Source of the DNA: FEN-680 sp036845225
Lineage (GTDB): Bacteria > Actinomycetota > Geothermincolia > Fen-727 > Anoxymicrobiaceae
Direction of reading: 5' to 3'
Assembly (NCBI GenBank): GCA_036845225.1
Contig: DAIUEJ010000056.1
Coordinates: 1-15,973 of the forward strand
DNA length: 15,973 bases
Shown here: positions 6,821-13,588 of the stretch, in pieces
Numbering within the stretch: the stretch's first letter is position 1
How the letters are laid out: each line of letters opens with the position of its first letter
Program-made: the position numbers and the translations under genes
The notes under the pieces: model-generated
Told to the model about the DNA's origin: nothing
What the model saw: only the letters and a program-made list of their open reading frames with translations
The model's database searches: none

Positions 6821-7939
6821 ATGCGCATGAGACCGTTCAAGCTCGAGAGGTTCTTTGTCGCTCACGAGTTCAACGTGCGCCACACGCTGTGCAGCTCCGA
6901 CTGCGAGCCGCTCTCTCAAGCGGAGCTCCTCGAGATGGCCGACGACGACTCGATGGAGCTGTGGGATAACCTCAAGCTGGGCTACACGGAGTCGCTCGGC
7001 GCCCCGCACCTGAGGGAAGAGATCGCCGGACTGTACGCGGATGTCGACCCCGCAGAGGTGCTGGTGTGCTCGCCGGTCGAGGGCATCTTCGTCGCGATGA
7101 ACGCGATCCTCGAGAAAGGCGACCACGTTATCTGCGGCTTCCCCGACTACCAGGCCCTCGACGAGGTCGCACGCGCGATCGGCTGCGAGGTCGAGCGGTG
7201 GACCGCCGATGAAGGCCAGGGCTGGCGTTTCGACCCCGCCTGGCTCCAGAAGCACATACGGCCTGACACAAAACTCATCGTGGTCAACTTCCCCAACAAC
7301 CCGACCGGCTTCCTGCCTTGCCTCGAGGACTTCGAGCGCATCGTCTACATGGCGCGCGAGCGCGGCGCCTACCTGTTCTCCGACGAGATGTACCGGCACC
7401 TCGAGCTCGAGGATGGCGCGCGGCTGCCGTCCGCCTGCGACGTCTACGACCGGGCGGTCTGCCTATATGGGATGTCCAAGGCGTTCGGGATGGCAGGGGT
7501 CAGGATCGGCTGGCTGGTGACGAAGGACCCCGGGCTCCGCCAGCGCCTCCAGGAGTTCAAGGACTACTCCACCATCTGCTCCAGCGCGCCGAGCGAGGTG
7601 CTCTCGACCATCGCTCTCCGCTCGAAGGAGAAGATACTCGAGCGCAACCGCGACATAATCCGCGCCAACCTGGACACGCTCGACGGGTTCTTCGAGAAGC
7701 ACGACCAGGTGTTCTACTGGGACCGCCCGCCCGCCGGGACCATCGCTTTTCCCCGCATCCTTGCGGGGCTCGACGCGGACACCTTCTGCGAAGAGGTCCT
7801 CGAGGGCGCAGGGGTGCTGCTGCTGCCGGCGTCCGTCTTCGAGTTCGGGACGGACCACTGCAGGGTTGGGTTTGGAAGGAGCGATCTGCCCGAGGCGGTC
7901 GCGGCTCTGGAAGAGTACCTTGCGCTCTCTTGCGGCTGA
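6821..7939 (+). CDS. PLP-dependent aminotransferase, class I/II fold
   Basis: A 372-residue fold-type I PLP enzyme of normal length. Visible motifs are the substrate-loop glycine-rich start (NLKLGYTESLGAPHLREEI, residues 50-68), NFPNNPTG (156-163, Asn160 to the cofactor ring), SDEMYRH (187-193, Asp188 and Tyr191 contacts to PLP), SK-AFGMAGVRIGW with Lys220 as the Schiff-base lysine, and CRVGFGR (347-353) with Arg348 as the likely carboxylate-binding residue. The start at 6821 is supported by GGAGG at 6808-6812; a second ATG two codons later is possible. The enzyme is cytoplasmic. The amino donor and acceptor cannot be read from sequence. The nearest functional relatives may include aspartate-type aminotransferases and capreomycidine-synthase-like enzymes, but no biosynthetic cluster surrounds it. 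It converges on the L,D-transpeptidase gene with no spacer: its stop TGA ends at 7939 and the other stop starts at 7940. Confidence 0.9.
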   Translation: MRMRPFKLERFFVAHEFNVRHTLCSSDCEPLSQAELLEMADDDSMELWDNLKLGYTESLGAPHLREEIAGLYADVDPAEVLVCSPVEGIFVAMNAILEKGDHVICGFPDYQALDEVARAIGCEVERWTADEGQGWRFDPAWLQKHIRPDTKLIVVNFPNNPTGFLPCLEDFERIVYMARERGAYLFSDEMYRHLELEDGARLPSACDVYDRAVCLYGMSKAFGMAGVRIGWLVTKDPGLRQRLQEFKDYSTICSSAPSEVLSTIALRSKEKILERNRDIIRANLDTLDGFFEKHDQVFYWDRPPAGTIAFPRILAGLDADTFCEEVLEGAGVLLLPASVFEFGTDHCRVGFGRSDLPEAVAALEEYLALSCG

Positions 7940-9091
7940 TCAGTCGCCGGTGTACTTGATCGGCCCCGTGTCCCCACCGGGCTTACGCCACGAAGGAGTA
8001 ACGGCCACGTTGAACCCCGGGTCGCCCGCTGCGCGGATGATGTAGACCGTCGTTCCCACCTCGACCATGTCAAAGAGCTTGATGACGTCCGGCATGTGCA
8101 TCCTCATGCACCCGTGCGAGGCGGAGGTGCCGATGCTGCCGTCGTTGGAGGTGCCGTGGATGAGCACCCCGGAGGCGTTGAGCGGCAGCGCCCTGAGCCC
8201 CAGCGGGTTGCTGTAGCCTGGTCCGATCGTATCGGGCATGGAGGCTGACCACGCGTCGTGCGGGTTGTACCAGGTCGGGTTCATCTGCTTGCCCACGATG
8301 CGCCACTGACCCACGGGAGTCGGGTAGGCCGGCTGGCCGCAGGCGATGGGGAACTGCGCCGTCGGCGTCTGCCTGTTGTACAGCACGAGCATGTGCTGCG
8401 ACAGGTTGACGACGATGAGCTTGCCGAAGATGTCGTCCTTGTATGCCGCCGGCGTCCTCTGCGCCCGGATGCCGATGGTGCGCGTCATGGAACTTTCCGC
8501 CTTGAGCACTTCTTGCCGTATCGTCGCCTCGGGCACCGAGTACCCGTCGCGCGCCGGCACGATGACCGGAAGACCGGAGGTCACGTCCACGTAAGCGTCG
8601 TGCGGCGGCCGGTTCACCTGCTCGTTCACCGATTTCACGAAGGCAGCGACCAGCGCGTTGTCGTTCTCGGGGAGGACGAGCTCGTTCACTCTGGTGGGAC
8701 GGTTCACAAACGAGCGGAACATCCGCTCGAAGACGTTGGGCGACCACGCCCTGTCGTACGCTTCGTCCACCATCTGCTGGTAGTTGAGATGCAGTCCGAG
8801 GTTTTCTGCCGTGGAGCTGTAGTTGACGCCGTCCAGTGTGAGAGTCACGAGCTTGCTCTCGACCTCCTTGAGCTCCGCCTGGCACTTGGCCACCGCGTCG
8901 GCCTTGCTCAGGCCCGCGACACTGACCCCCGCCACCTTCGAGTGGGGAGGGAACTTGCCCCACCTGGTCGCGTCCTGGACAAAGAAGTACCCGACGACCC
9001 CGAGCAGGCAGAGAATGAGGAACGCGCTCGCCGCGACCAGTGAGACCCTCACCGTCGAGCTCGAGGAGATTGACGTCTTCATCTTCTTCAT
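7940..9091 (-). CDS. Membrane-anchored L,D-transpeptidase (YkuD domain)
   Basis: A 383-residue cell-wall cross-linking enzyme. It has a short cytoplasmic N-terminus rich in Lys and Ser, a membrane anchor at about 17-38, then an extracytoplasmic region with a VAGVSVAGLSKADA segment like the peptidoglycan-binding domain found in VanW/YoaR and some L,D-transpeptidases. A YkuD catalytic domain spans about 224-355. The catalytic signature is HGTSNDGS...SHGCMRM, with H312, H326 and nucleophile Cys328. The family forms 3-3 cross-links in peptidoglycan or attaches proteins to it. ATG 9091 was chosen because GGAGG (9102-9106) precedes it by 10 bases; longer in-frame extensions would run into the upstream gene, which ends at 9108. 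The 16-base spacing makes the two genes an operon. A short tail of about 28 residues follows the YkuD domain. Confidence 0.92.
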   Translation of the reverse strand: MKKMKTSISSSSTVRVSLVAASAFLILCLLGVVGYFFVQDATRWGKFPPHSKVAGVSVAGLSKADAVAKCQAELKEVESKLVTLTLDGVNYSSTAENLGLHLNYQQMVDEAYDRAWSPNVFERMFRSFVNRPTRVNELVLPENDNALVAAFVKSVNEQVNRPPHDAYVDVTSGLPVIVPARDGYSVPEATIRQEVLKAESSMTRTIGIRAQRTPAAYKDDIFGKLIVVNLSQHMLVLYNRQTPTAQFPIACGQPAYPTPVGQWRIVGKQMNPTWYNPHDAWSASMPDTIGPGYSNPLGLRALPLNASGVLIHGTSNDGSIGTSASHGCMRMHMPDVIKLFDMVEVGTTVYIIRAAGDPGFNVAVTPSWRKPGGDTGPIKYTGD

Positions 9092-9107
9092 CAGTTTCAG
9101 GCCTCCG

Positions 9108-9656
9108 TCAGCCTGCCGGCCGGGGCGGGCCCCCGTCAACATCGCTACCTTGATAATAACCGTAATTTCCCCGGTCGGATACGGCCGTAACGCCGAGCAC
9201 GACCGACACCAGAGAAAACACTCCAAATATATAGAGGCCCGCGCCGGCGTTAAGGTTCCGGTTGGAGAGAGTCACGACGCTTATCGCCGCGAAGGTCAGG
9301 CCCAGAAGTGAAGCCACGACCGCGACCGCGGCGCCCGCGCGGACCTTCGTGAGGAGCAACAGGCCGCCCGCAATGATGAGTATCCCGAGCAGAATGGCCC
9401 AGAAACCTGTGAAGACGAGCAGGCCGCCGCGGCTGGTGTACGCGACGTTGTGGTGCGGCCACAGGTTAGTGCCGGACATGATGTTCCACCCCGTGAACCC
9501 CTCGAACCAGGGCAGGAACGCGGAGATCAGGACCACGATGCCGGAGGCGGTCAGGAGCGCTGCCGCGACACGGTCGGGTTTCGCGGGCGCGGCACGCTCA
9601 CCTTCAAGTCCGGCATTATCAAGTTCTGTTTCCGGCGCCGCAGCGTCTTCGCCCAC
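9108..9656 (-). CDS. Four-TM membrane protein of unknown function
   Basis: A 182-residue protein with an acidic, Ala-rich N-terminal tail (1-28) and four hydrophobic helices near 30-48, 77-100, 106-128 and 138-160, followed by a polar Gly/Pro-rich tail. No enzymatic motif is visible. Between the first and second helix lies an aromatic loop (PWFEGFTGWNIMSG) that may be extracytoplasmic, as in small actinobacterial membrane proteins with PWF/PWY loops. It lies 16 bases upstream of the L,D-transpeptidase gene and is probably co-transcribed with it, which hints at a role in the cell envelope. The GTG start at 9656 is the only reasonable start after the in-frame stop at 9675-9677; its ribosome binding site is weak. 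Confidence 0.75.
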   Translation of the reverse strand: MGEDAAAPETELDNAGLEGERAAPAKPDRVAAALLTASGIVVLISAFLPWFEGFTGWNIMSGTNLWPHHNVAYTSRGGLLVFTGFWAILLGILIIAGGLLLLTKVRAGAAVAVVASLLGLTFAAISVVTLSNRNLNAGAGLYIFGVFSLVSVVLGVTAVSDRGNYGYYQGSDVDGGPPRPAG

Positions 9657-9759
9657 AGCAATCCCACTTTCGGATCACGGAGTTCCGCTCGACTCCACTA
9701 TTTCTATTGAACGACGGATTGAAATCTCCTTCTCGCTGCCCACCCGCGGAGGACAGTCA

Positions 9760-9837
9760 GTGAGCGCATCGAAATCAGAACTTGCGAGAATAAGATGCAC
9801 AATTCCAACGGGGGGTGGACGGTTTGAAAAGTGGTGA
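9760..9837 (+). CDS. Possible 25-residue leader ORF
   Basis: GTG 9760 has a near-ideal ribosome binding site, GGAGGA at 9748-9753, six bases upstream. The frame encodes only 25 residues (starting MSASKSELAR) and ends with TGA at 9835-9837, one base before an in-frame ATG (9839) of the Met/His-rich gene. The gene itself has no comparable site in front of any of its own starts. It may be a translationally coupled leader peptide, or the damaged beginning of the gene after a frameshift. Conservation would decide. Confidence 0.35.
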   Translation: MSASKSELARIRCTIPTGGGRFEKW

Positions 9838-10435
9838 GATGCATGGCGGCATGCACGGAGGCATGCACGGCGGCATGGGGCACATGAAGAAGGGCTTCGG
9901 GGTGAAGCGCGCCTTCGGCGAGCCGATCAAGGTCAACGACGAGGTGACGATCATACCGGTCGCAAGGGTCAAGATGTCCGGCGGTGGCGGTGGTGGCGAA
10001 GAGATGCAGAACTCCGAGCCGCCGGCCGAAGGCGAGGTCGCCGAGGAGCGGAAACCCAAAGGCCAGGGCGGAGGTTACGGGTTCATGGGCGGGGTCAAGC
10101 CCGTCGGCTACATAAAGATCAAGGGCTCATGCGTTAAGTTCCACCGAATACACGACTGGGAGCACATCGCGAAGATGATGGTCCCCCTTGGCGTGATATT
10201 CCTGGTGATGTGCAAGCACAAGATGATGCACATGAAGATGGGGCAGATGCACGGTGGCGCGCCGTGGATGGGCCCGATGATGGGACCGAAGATGATGCAC
10301 AAGCACGCGCACGGCCACTGCGGTCATCCGCAACACCACGCTCACAAGATGATGGGCAAGGGCATGAAGCCGCCGGACTGGCGCGCTAAGAAGATGGAAT
10401 GGAAGAAGCACGGCAAGGCCGGCTGTCCCTGCTGA
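9815..10435 (+). CDS. GerW/YtfJ-like domain protein with Met/His/Cys-rich tails
   Basis: A 206-residue protein with three parts. Residues 8-26 are a Met/His/Gly repeat (MHGG three times, encoded by a 12-base tandem repeat). Residues 28-112 resemble the GerW/YtfJ family: FGEPIKVNDEVTIIPVARV, a Gly-rich loop at 55-61, GGGYGF, then VGYIKIKG and VKFHRIHD. A short hydrophobic stretch (121-132) follows. Residues 132-206 hold about 15 Met, 12 His and 4 Cys and end CPC. YtfJ/GerW proteins are known from spore formers but the domain also occurs in non-sporulating bacteria, where its role is unclear. The tails look able to bind soft metals such as copper; that is inference. Possible starts are GTG 9815, TTG 9824 and ATG 9839; the longest is given, but ATG 9839 could be coupled to the small ORF at 9760-9837. 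A strong hairpin follows at 10450-10488. Confidence 0.75.
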   Translation: MDGLKSGEMHGGMHGGMHGGMGHMKKGFGVKRAFGEPIKVNDEVTIIPVARVKMSGGGGGGEEMQNSEPPAEGEVAEERKPKGQGGGYGFMGGVKPVGYIKIKGSCVKFHRIHDWEHIAKMMVPLGVIFLVMCKHKMMHMKMGQMHGGAPWMGPMMGPKMMHKHAHGHCGHPQHHAHKMMGKGMKPPDWRAKKMEWKKHGKAGCPC

Positions 10436-10449
10436 TACGATAAGAACTC

Positions 10450-10488
10450 AAAATGCACCACCGGGGTCAGGCACCGGTGGTGCATTTT
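10450..10488 (+). terminator. Rho-independent terminator built on a dispersed palindromic repeat
   Basis: AAAATGCACCACCGG (10450-10464) and its perfect complement CCGGTGGTGCATTTT (10474-10488) form a 15-bp stem with loop GGTCAGGCA, followed by one further T. It lies 15 bases after the stop of the Met/His-rich gene. The inner 13 bp of the stem are identical to the hairpin at 1113-1147. That hairpin's loop, CGCCTGATC, is close to the reverse complement of this one. Confidence 0.8.
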
Positions 10489-10515
10489 TCTACTGAGCCC
10501 ACGTTCGCCCCCGGG

Positions 10516-10524
10516 TGCTAGACT
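10516..10524 (+). promoter_or_regulatory. Candidate extended -10 promoter (TGCTAGACT)
   Basis: Nine bases identical to the element at 6749-6757. It lies 69 bases before the ATG at 10593 and just after the terminator hairpin, so it would start a new transcript for the membrane-protein gene. Confidence 0.4.
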
Positions 10525-10592
10525 ATGAGACGCCACAATCCACCTGTTTCGAAGCGGCATGACGACGGCGGCATGAAGGAAGGCGGGACGTA

Positions 10593-11295
10593 ATGGCCCA
10601 GGAGCCCGGGAACCAGGACACAAGTGCCGCGCGCAGGTTCGCTCCGTTCTTCGCGCTCAACATAGTTGCAGGGCTCGCGCTCATCGAGCCCGCGATGGGC
10701 CACCTCAAGAAGCTGGGGGACACCCTGACCGCCCAGCAGTATCTCCTGATAATGCCGACCGGAGAAGTATCGTACCTGGTCCCCGCGGTGCGGGAGATAA
10801 GCGTGCCGGCGCTCGGTTTCGTCGGTGTCCTGATGCTGCTGATCGGCCTCGTGCCGGCGGTGTCCAGGTTGCGCAGGAAAGGCCTGGACGGCTGGTCCTC
10901 TCTGGGATGGCTGCTGGTCCTCACGGGGTCAGGGATGATGGCGGGGGAGTACCGCTCCGGCGGGGAGTGGGTCCTCTTCAAGCGGATCGGAGCCCGTTAC
11001 CTGGCCATGGCGATGCTCGCGGTCGGTGCTGTGCTCGCCTGCAGGGACCGGCGGTTCCTCGCGGCCTGCGGGATGGGTGGCTTCACCTGGGACCTGTCTT
11101 CAGCGATATTCTGGGCCGCCATCAAGCGCGACCCTCGCGCCACCGTTCACGGTGCCCTGGTATCACCACTTCGACCAGGAGGAAGGACGCGGCGCGCCGT
11201 GCTGGCTCGTGGCGCTCGTGGACCTTACCGCATTCAGCTACTTCGCCTGGCTGTCGAAGCACGACTTCGACCCGTTCCGCCTCTTCGATCGCTAG
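10593..11295 (+). pseudogene. Polytopic membrane protein of unknown family, interrupted by a one-base frameshift
   Basis: The ATG at 10593 is preceded by GAAGGAAGGCGGG. The first frame encodes hydrophobic helices near residues 17-36, 69-89, 104-120 and 131-149, up to SSAIFWAAIKRD. After about 11130 this frame turns into Arg/Pro/Gly-rich nonsense. The +1 frame continues LAPPFTVPWYHHFDQEEG, a further helix (CWLVALVDLTAFSYFAWL) and ends HDFDPFRLFDR before TAG 11293-11295. Removing one base, for example in the CCC at 11132-11134, gives 702 bases, or 233 codons plus stop. No known family was recognised. The protein would sit in the cytoplasmic membrane. Whether the extra base is real or an assembly error cannot be told here. 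The stop lies beside a palindromic repeat shared with the convergent FeS gene. Confidence 0.7.
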
Positions 11296-11319
11296 GCCGG
11301 TGCCGGCGGGACGCCGGCG
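11296..11319. repeat. Inverted copy of the CGCCGGCGTCCCGCCGGC element between convergent stops
   Basis: Positions 11302-11319 are the exact reverse complement of the 18-base core of the tandem repeat at 4730-4820. The arms GCCGGCG and CGCCGGC (11302-11308, 11312-11318) form a 7-bp stem with a three-base loop. The element fills nearly all of the 24-base gap between two convergent genes, where it may terminate transcription from both sides. Confidence 0.75.
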
Positions 11320-11838
11320 TTACAGGCGCATGTCGCGGAGCGCCTCCAACTGCTCCGCGCACTCGTCGCTCGAGAGAGCGGGACACTCTTCCAGGCCAGC
11401 CTTTCCCTCAGACAGTTTCGTGGCGAAAGCCATGCAGGTGGGAACGCCGCACTCCTTGCAGTTGGTGCGTGGCAGGAGCTTCATCACTTCGAGGACCTTG
11501 GGCTTCTCCCAGGACTCGTAGCTGGGCTCGATGTTCTCCCGGTCCTCCCAGACCTTGTTGATCCTCCTGACGAGGGCGTAAGCAAGCTCGTTGGCTTCCT
11601 TCTTCTCCAGTATCGTGCTTATGGCGATCTCGTGGGGGCGCAGCGCATACCGGTGGCCACCCTCAGTCCACACCAGCACCGGCATCCCGGGTATGAACTC
11701 GGCCCTCTCCAGGGTCGCGTTGAGATAGGGGAGCACCTCGCCGATATCGGCGTCCAGGTGGATATCGGCTTTGTACACGGCGGATGCCAGGTCGCACTCC
11801 GGCGTTGAAAGCTCCAGGTCGAAATCGTCGATCAGCAT
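11320..11838 (-). CDS. 4Fe-4S cluster binding protein
   Basis: A 172-residue protein. The C-terminal part carries RTNCKECGVPTCMAFA...CP with C127, C130, C135 and C152 (CxxC-x4-C-x16-C). This is the FeS domain pattern shared with the corrinoid iron-sulfur protein large subunit and RnfB-type proteins, and it should bind one [4Fe-4S] cluster. The N-terminal part (1-115) lacks a recognised enzyme motif; it has an alpha/beta character with a conserved-looking RPHEIAIS segment. Stand-alone proteins of this architecture and length occur in anaerobes. The start at 11838 is well supported by AGGAGG at 11845-11850. It is the last gene of the PadR/ABC operon, 24 bases after the permease. Why an exporter operon would need an iron-sulfur protein is unknown; redox sensing or electron transfer are possibilities. 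Confidence 0.82.
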   Translation of the reverse strand: MLIDDFDLELSTPECDLASAVYKADIHLDADIGEVLPYLNATLERAEFIPGMPVLVWTEGGHRYALRPHEIAISTILEKKEANELAYALVRRINKVWEDRENIEPSYESWEKPKVLEVMKLLPRTNCKECGVPTCMAFATKLSEGKAGLEECPALSSDECAEQLEALRDMRL

Positions 11839-11862
11839 GTCGCGCCTCCTGTCATCGTCCTC

Positions 11863-12630
11863 TCATCGGTTCCATGCTCTCATACGGACCACGCTCCAGG
11901 CGAACATCGCGGCGGTGAAAGCGACGAGCATCAGCACGTCCACCAGCACCCCGAAGTAGTCTTTGAACCCCAGCCCCTTGTACAGGAGGTCCGCGCAGTA
12001 CGACACCGGGCTGAACCACGACAGCACCCGCCCGTAAGTCGGCAGCGTCGGTATCGCGAGGAAGATGCCGCTTATGAACATCAGCGGCAGGCGCACCACG
12101 TTCAGCACCATCATGACCTTGGGAGGCGTGTCCGCTTTCACCGTCGATATCAGCATGCCCATGGTGGACATGCAGACGCTCCCGAGGAAGAATGCCAGTA
12201 TCAGCGCCCCCCAGTACGTTATGGTCGAGCCGTAGAATACCAGCCCGATCAAGAGTGGGAAGACCGACACGACGACCCCGAACACGAACGCGGACATGAC
12301 CTTGCCGAGCACCGCCTCGGACATCGACAGCGGAGCGAAAAGCAGGCGCTCGAAGGTGCGGTTCATCTTCTCCCACGGCACGCTGAAAGGCGCTACCGTG
12401 GTGGTCGAGAAGAAGAGGGTCAGAGCGATGAGTCCCGGGAACAGGTTCACAGCCTTCACGTTCCGCCCGATCATGAACGCGAAGAAGATCGCTACCGGGA
12501 ACACGAGGCCGAACATGAGCACGGCGGGCTGGAAGTAGTAGATCTTCATGTCCTTGCTGGAGACGGCCCAGGACTTCTTGAGACCGTCCCACACCGGGAA
12601 CCTCTTTGCGATGGCGGTGGCATCATCCAC
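11863..12630 (-). CDS. ABC-2 type transporter permease
   Basis: A 255-residue polytopic protein with about six hydrophobic segments (near 37-55, 62-82, 109-132, 138-163, 174-194 and 230-248). The cytoplasmic EKMNRTFERLLFAPLSMSE corresponds to the E-x-GTLE-LL-xP coupling region of ABC-2 permeases (NatB/DrrB-like type), and FSPVSYCADLLYKGL resembles the P-x-xY-x2-D/E-x2-R region near the last helix. The GTG start at 12630 overlaps the ATPase gene by eight bases and has GAGGAGGTGG upstream. It forms the membrane part of the exporter with the ATPase encoded just upstream. The substrate is unknown. This is the second ABC-2 system in the window and does not closely resemble the first. Confidence 0.88.
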   Translation of the reverse strand: MDDATAIAKRFPVWDGLKKSWAVSSKDMKIYYFQPAVLMFGLVFPVAIFFAFMIGRNVKAVNLFPGLIALTLFFSTTTVAPFSVPWEKMNRTFERLLFAPLSMSEAVLGKVMSAFVFGVVVSVFPLLIGLVFYGSTITYWGALILAFFLGSVCMSTMGMLISTVKADTPPKVMMVLNVVRLPLMFISGIFLAIPTLPTYGRVLSWFSPVSYCADLLYKGLGFKDYFGVLVDVLMLVAFTAAMFAWSVVRMRAWNR

Positions 12631-13588
12631 GGGCGCCCACCTCCTCGGAGGCGGTGAGCTTGATGAAGACGTCCTCCAGCGAAGGGCCGAAGGTGTTGAG
12701 CGACACAGGCTTCAACCCGTGCTCGTTCATGAACGGGTAGATGGCGCCGAGCACGCACGGCGGGTCGGAAGCCACCAGGTGGTACTTGTCCCCGAGGGCG
12801 CGCACCTCGCTGACGCAGGGCAACCGCGACAGAGCGCTTTCCTCGTCGTGCTCAAGCTCGCGGTCAAACGCTACCTCGACCGCCTGCGCTTCTGAGGCCG
12901 CCTGCTTCAGCCGTTCGGGAGTGTCGATAGCGATGAGCTTCGCGCGGTCTATGACGGCGATCCGCTCGCAGAGCTGGTTAGCCTCTTCCATGTTGTGGGT
13001 GGTGATGAAAACGGTGACCCCCTCGTCGTGCAGGTCGCGCATGATATCGCGGATGAGCCGCGAGCTCTCGACGTCGAGGCCGGAGGTCGGCTCGTCCAGG
13101 AACATGACCTTCGGGCCGTGCATCATGGACATCGCAATGGTGAGGCGCCGGCGCAGCCCGAGGCTCAGCTCGATGGCTTTCTTGCCCCGGTGCTCCTCCA
13201 GCCCGAACAGTGAGATCAGCTCCCCCGCGCGCACGGCCCGATCTCTGCGGGAGACCCCGTACAGAGCGCCGGTGAAGGTCAGGTTGGCGACCGTGTCCAA
13301 CTCGAGAAAGACGTTGGACGCCTCGGGCACGATGCCCACAACGGCTTTGACCTTGAGCGAGTCGCGCACGGTGTCCATGCCGAGTATGGTCGCGCTTCCC
13401 TCGCTGGGCCGCGTCAGGTTGGTGAGCATCCGCAGGGTCGTGGTCTTGCCAGCGCCGTTCGGCCCGAGGAAGCCGAAGATCTCTCCTTCCTCGACCTCGA
13501 ACGAGACGTGGTCCACGGCGACCAGTTCCCCGAACTTCTTCGTCAGGTCCTTGACCCGGATGGAAGCGTTCACCCGTCCCCCGATCAT
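12623..13588 (-). CDS. ABC transporter ATP-binding protein, exporter type
   Basis: A 321-residue cytoplasmic ATPase of the NatA/CcmA/DrrA type. Walker A is GPNGAGKTT (42-50), Walker B is VMFLDEP with D165 and E166, the D-loop is SGLD, and the switch His is in TTHNMEE (H198). Two unusual features: the signature reads LSLGL (141-145) instead of LSGGQ or LSGGM, and Glu89 occupies the usual Q-loop position (GIVPEASN). A C-terminal regulatory extension ends in SLEDVFIKLT, as in exporter ATPases. ATG 13588 overlaps the PadR stop (ATGA, 13585-13588), indicating coupling; a GTG 15 bases downstream with a GGGGGAC site is an alternative. Changes at signature and Q-loop are tolerated in some ABC-2 ATPases, so activity is expected. 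Confidence 0.92.
   Translation of the reverse strand: MIGGRVNASIRVKDLTKKFGELVAVDHVSFEVEEGEIFGFLGPNGAGKTTTLRMLTNLTRPSEGSATILGMDTVRDSLKVKAVVGIVPEASNVFLELDTVANLTFTGALYGVSRRDRAVRAGELISLFGLEEHRGKKAIELSLGLRRRLTIAMSMMHGPKVMFLDEPTSGLDVESSRLIRDIMRDLHDEGVTVFITTHNMEEANQLCERIAVIDRAKLIAIDTPERLKQAASEAQAVEVAFDRELEHDEESALSRLPCVSEVRALGDKYHLVASDPPCVLGAIYPFMNEHGLKPVSLNTFGPSLEDVFIKLTASEEVGARG

Noticed and set aside
6821..7939. Aminotransferase as part of an antibiotic-type biosynthetic cluster
   Set aside because: Possible resemblance to capreomycidine-synthase-like enzymes is only general and no other biosynthetic genes are nearby.
9815..10435. Met/His-rich ORF as a translated low-complexity artefact
   Set aside because: The middle region has a recognisable domain pattern, the gene ends before a strong terminator and the Met/His content is not a simple nucleotide repeat beyond the first 40 bases, so it was kept as a gene.
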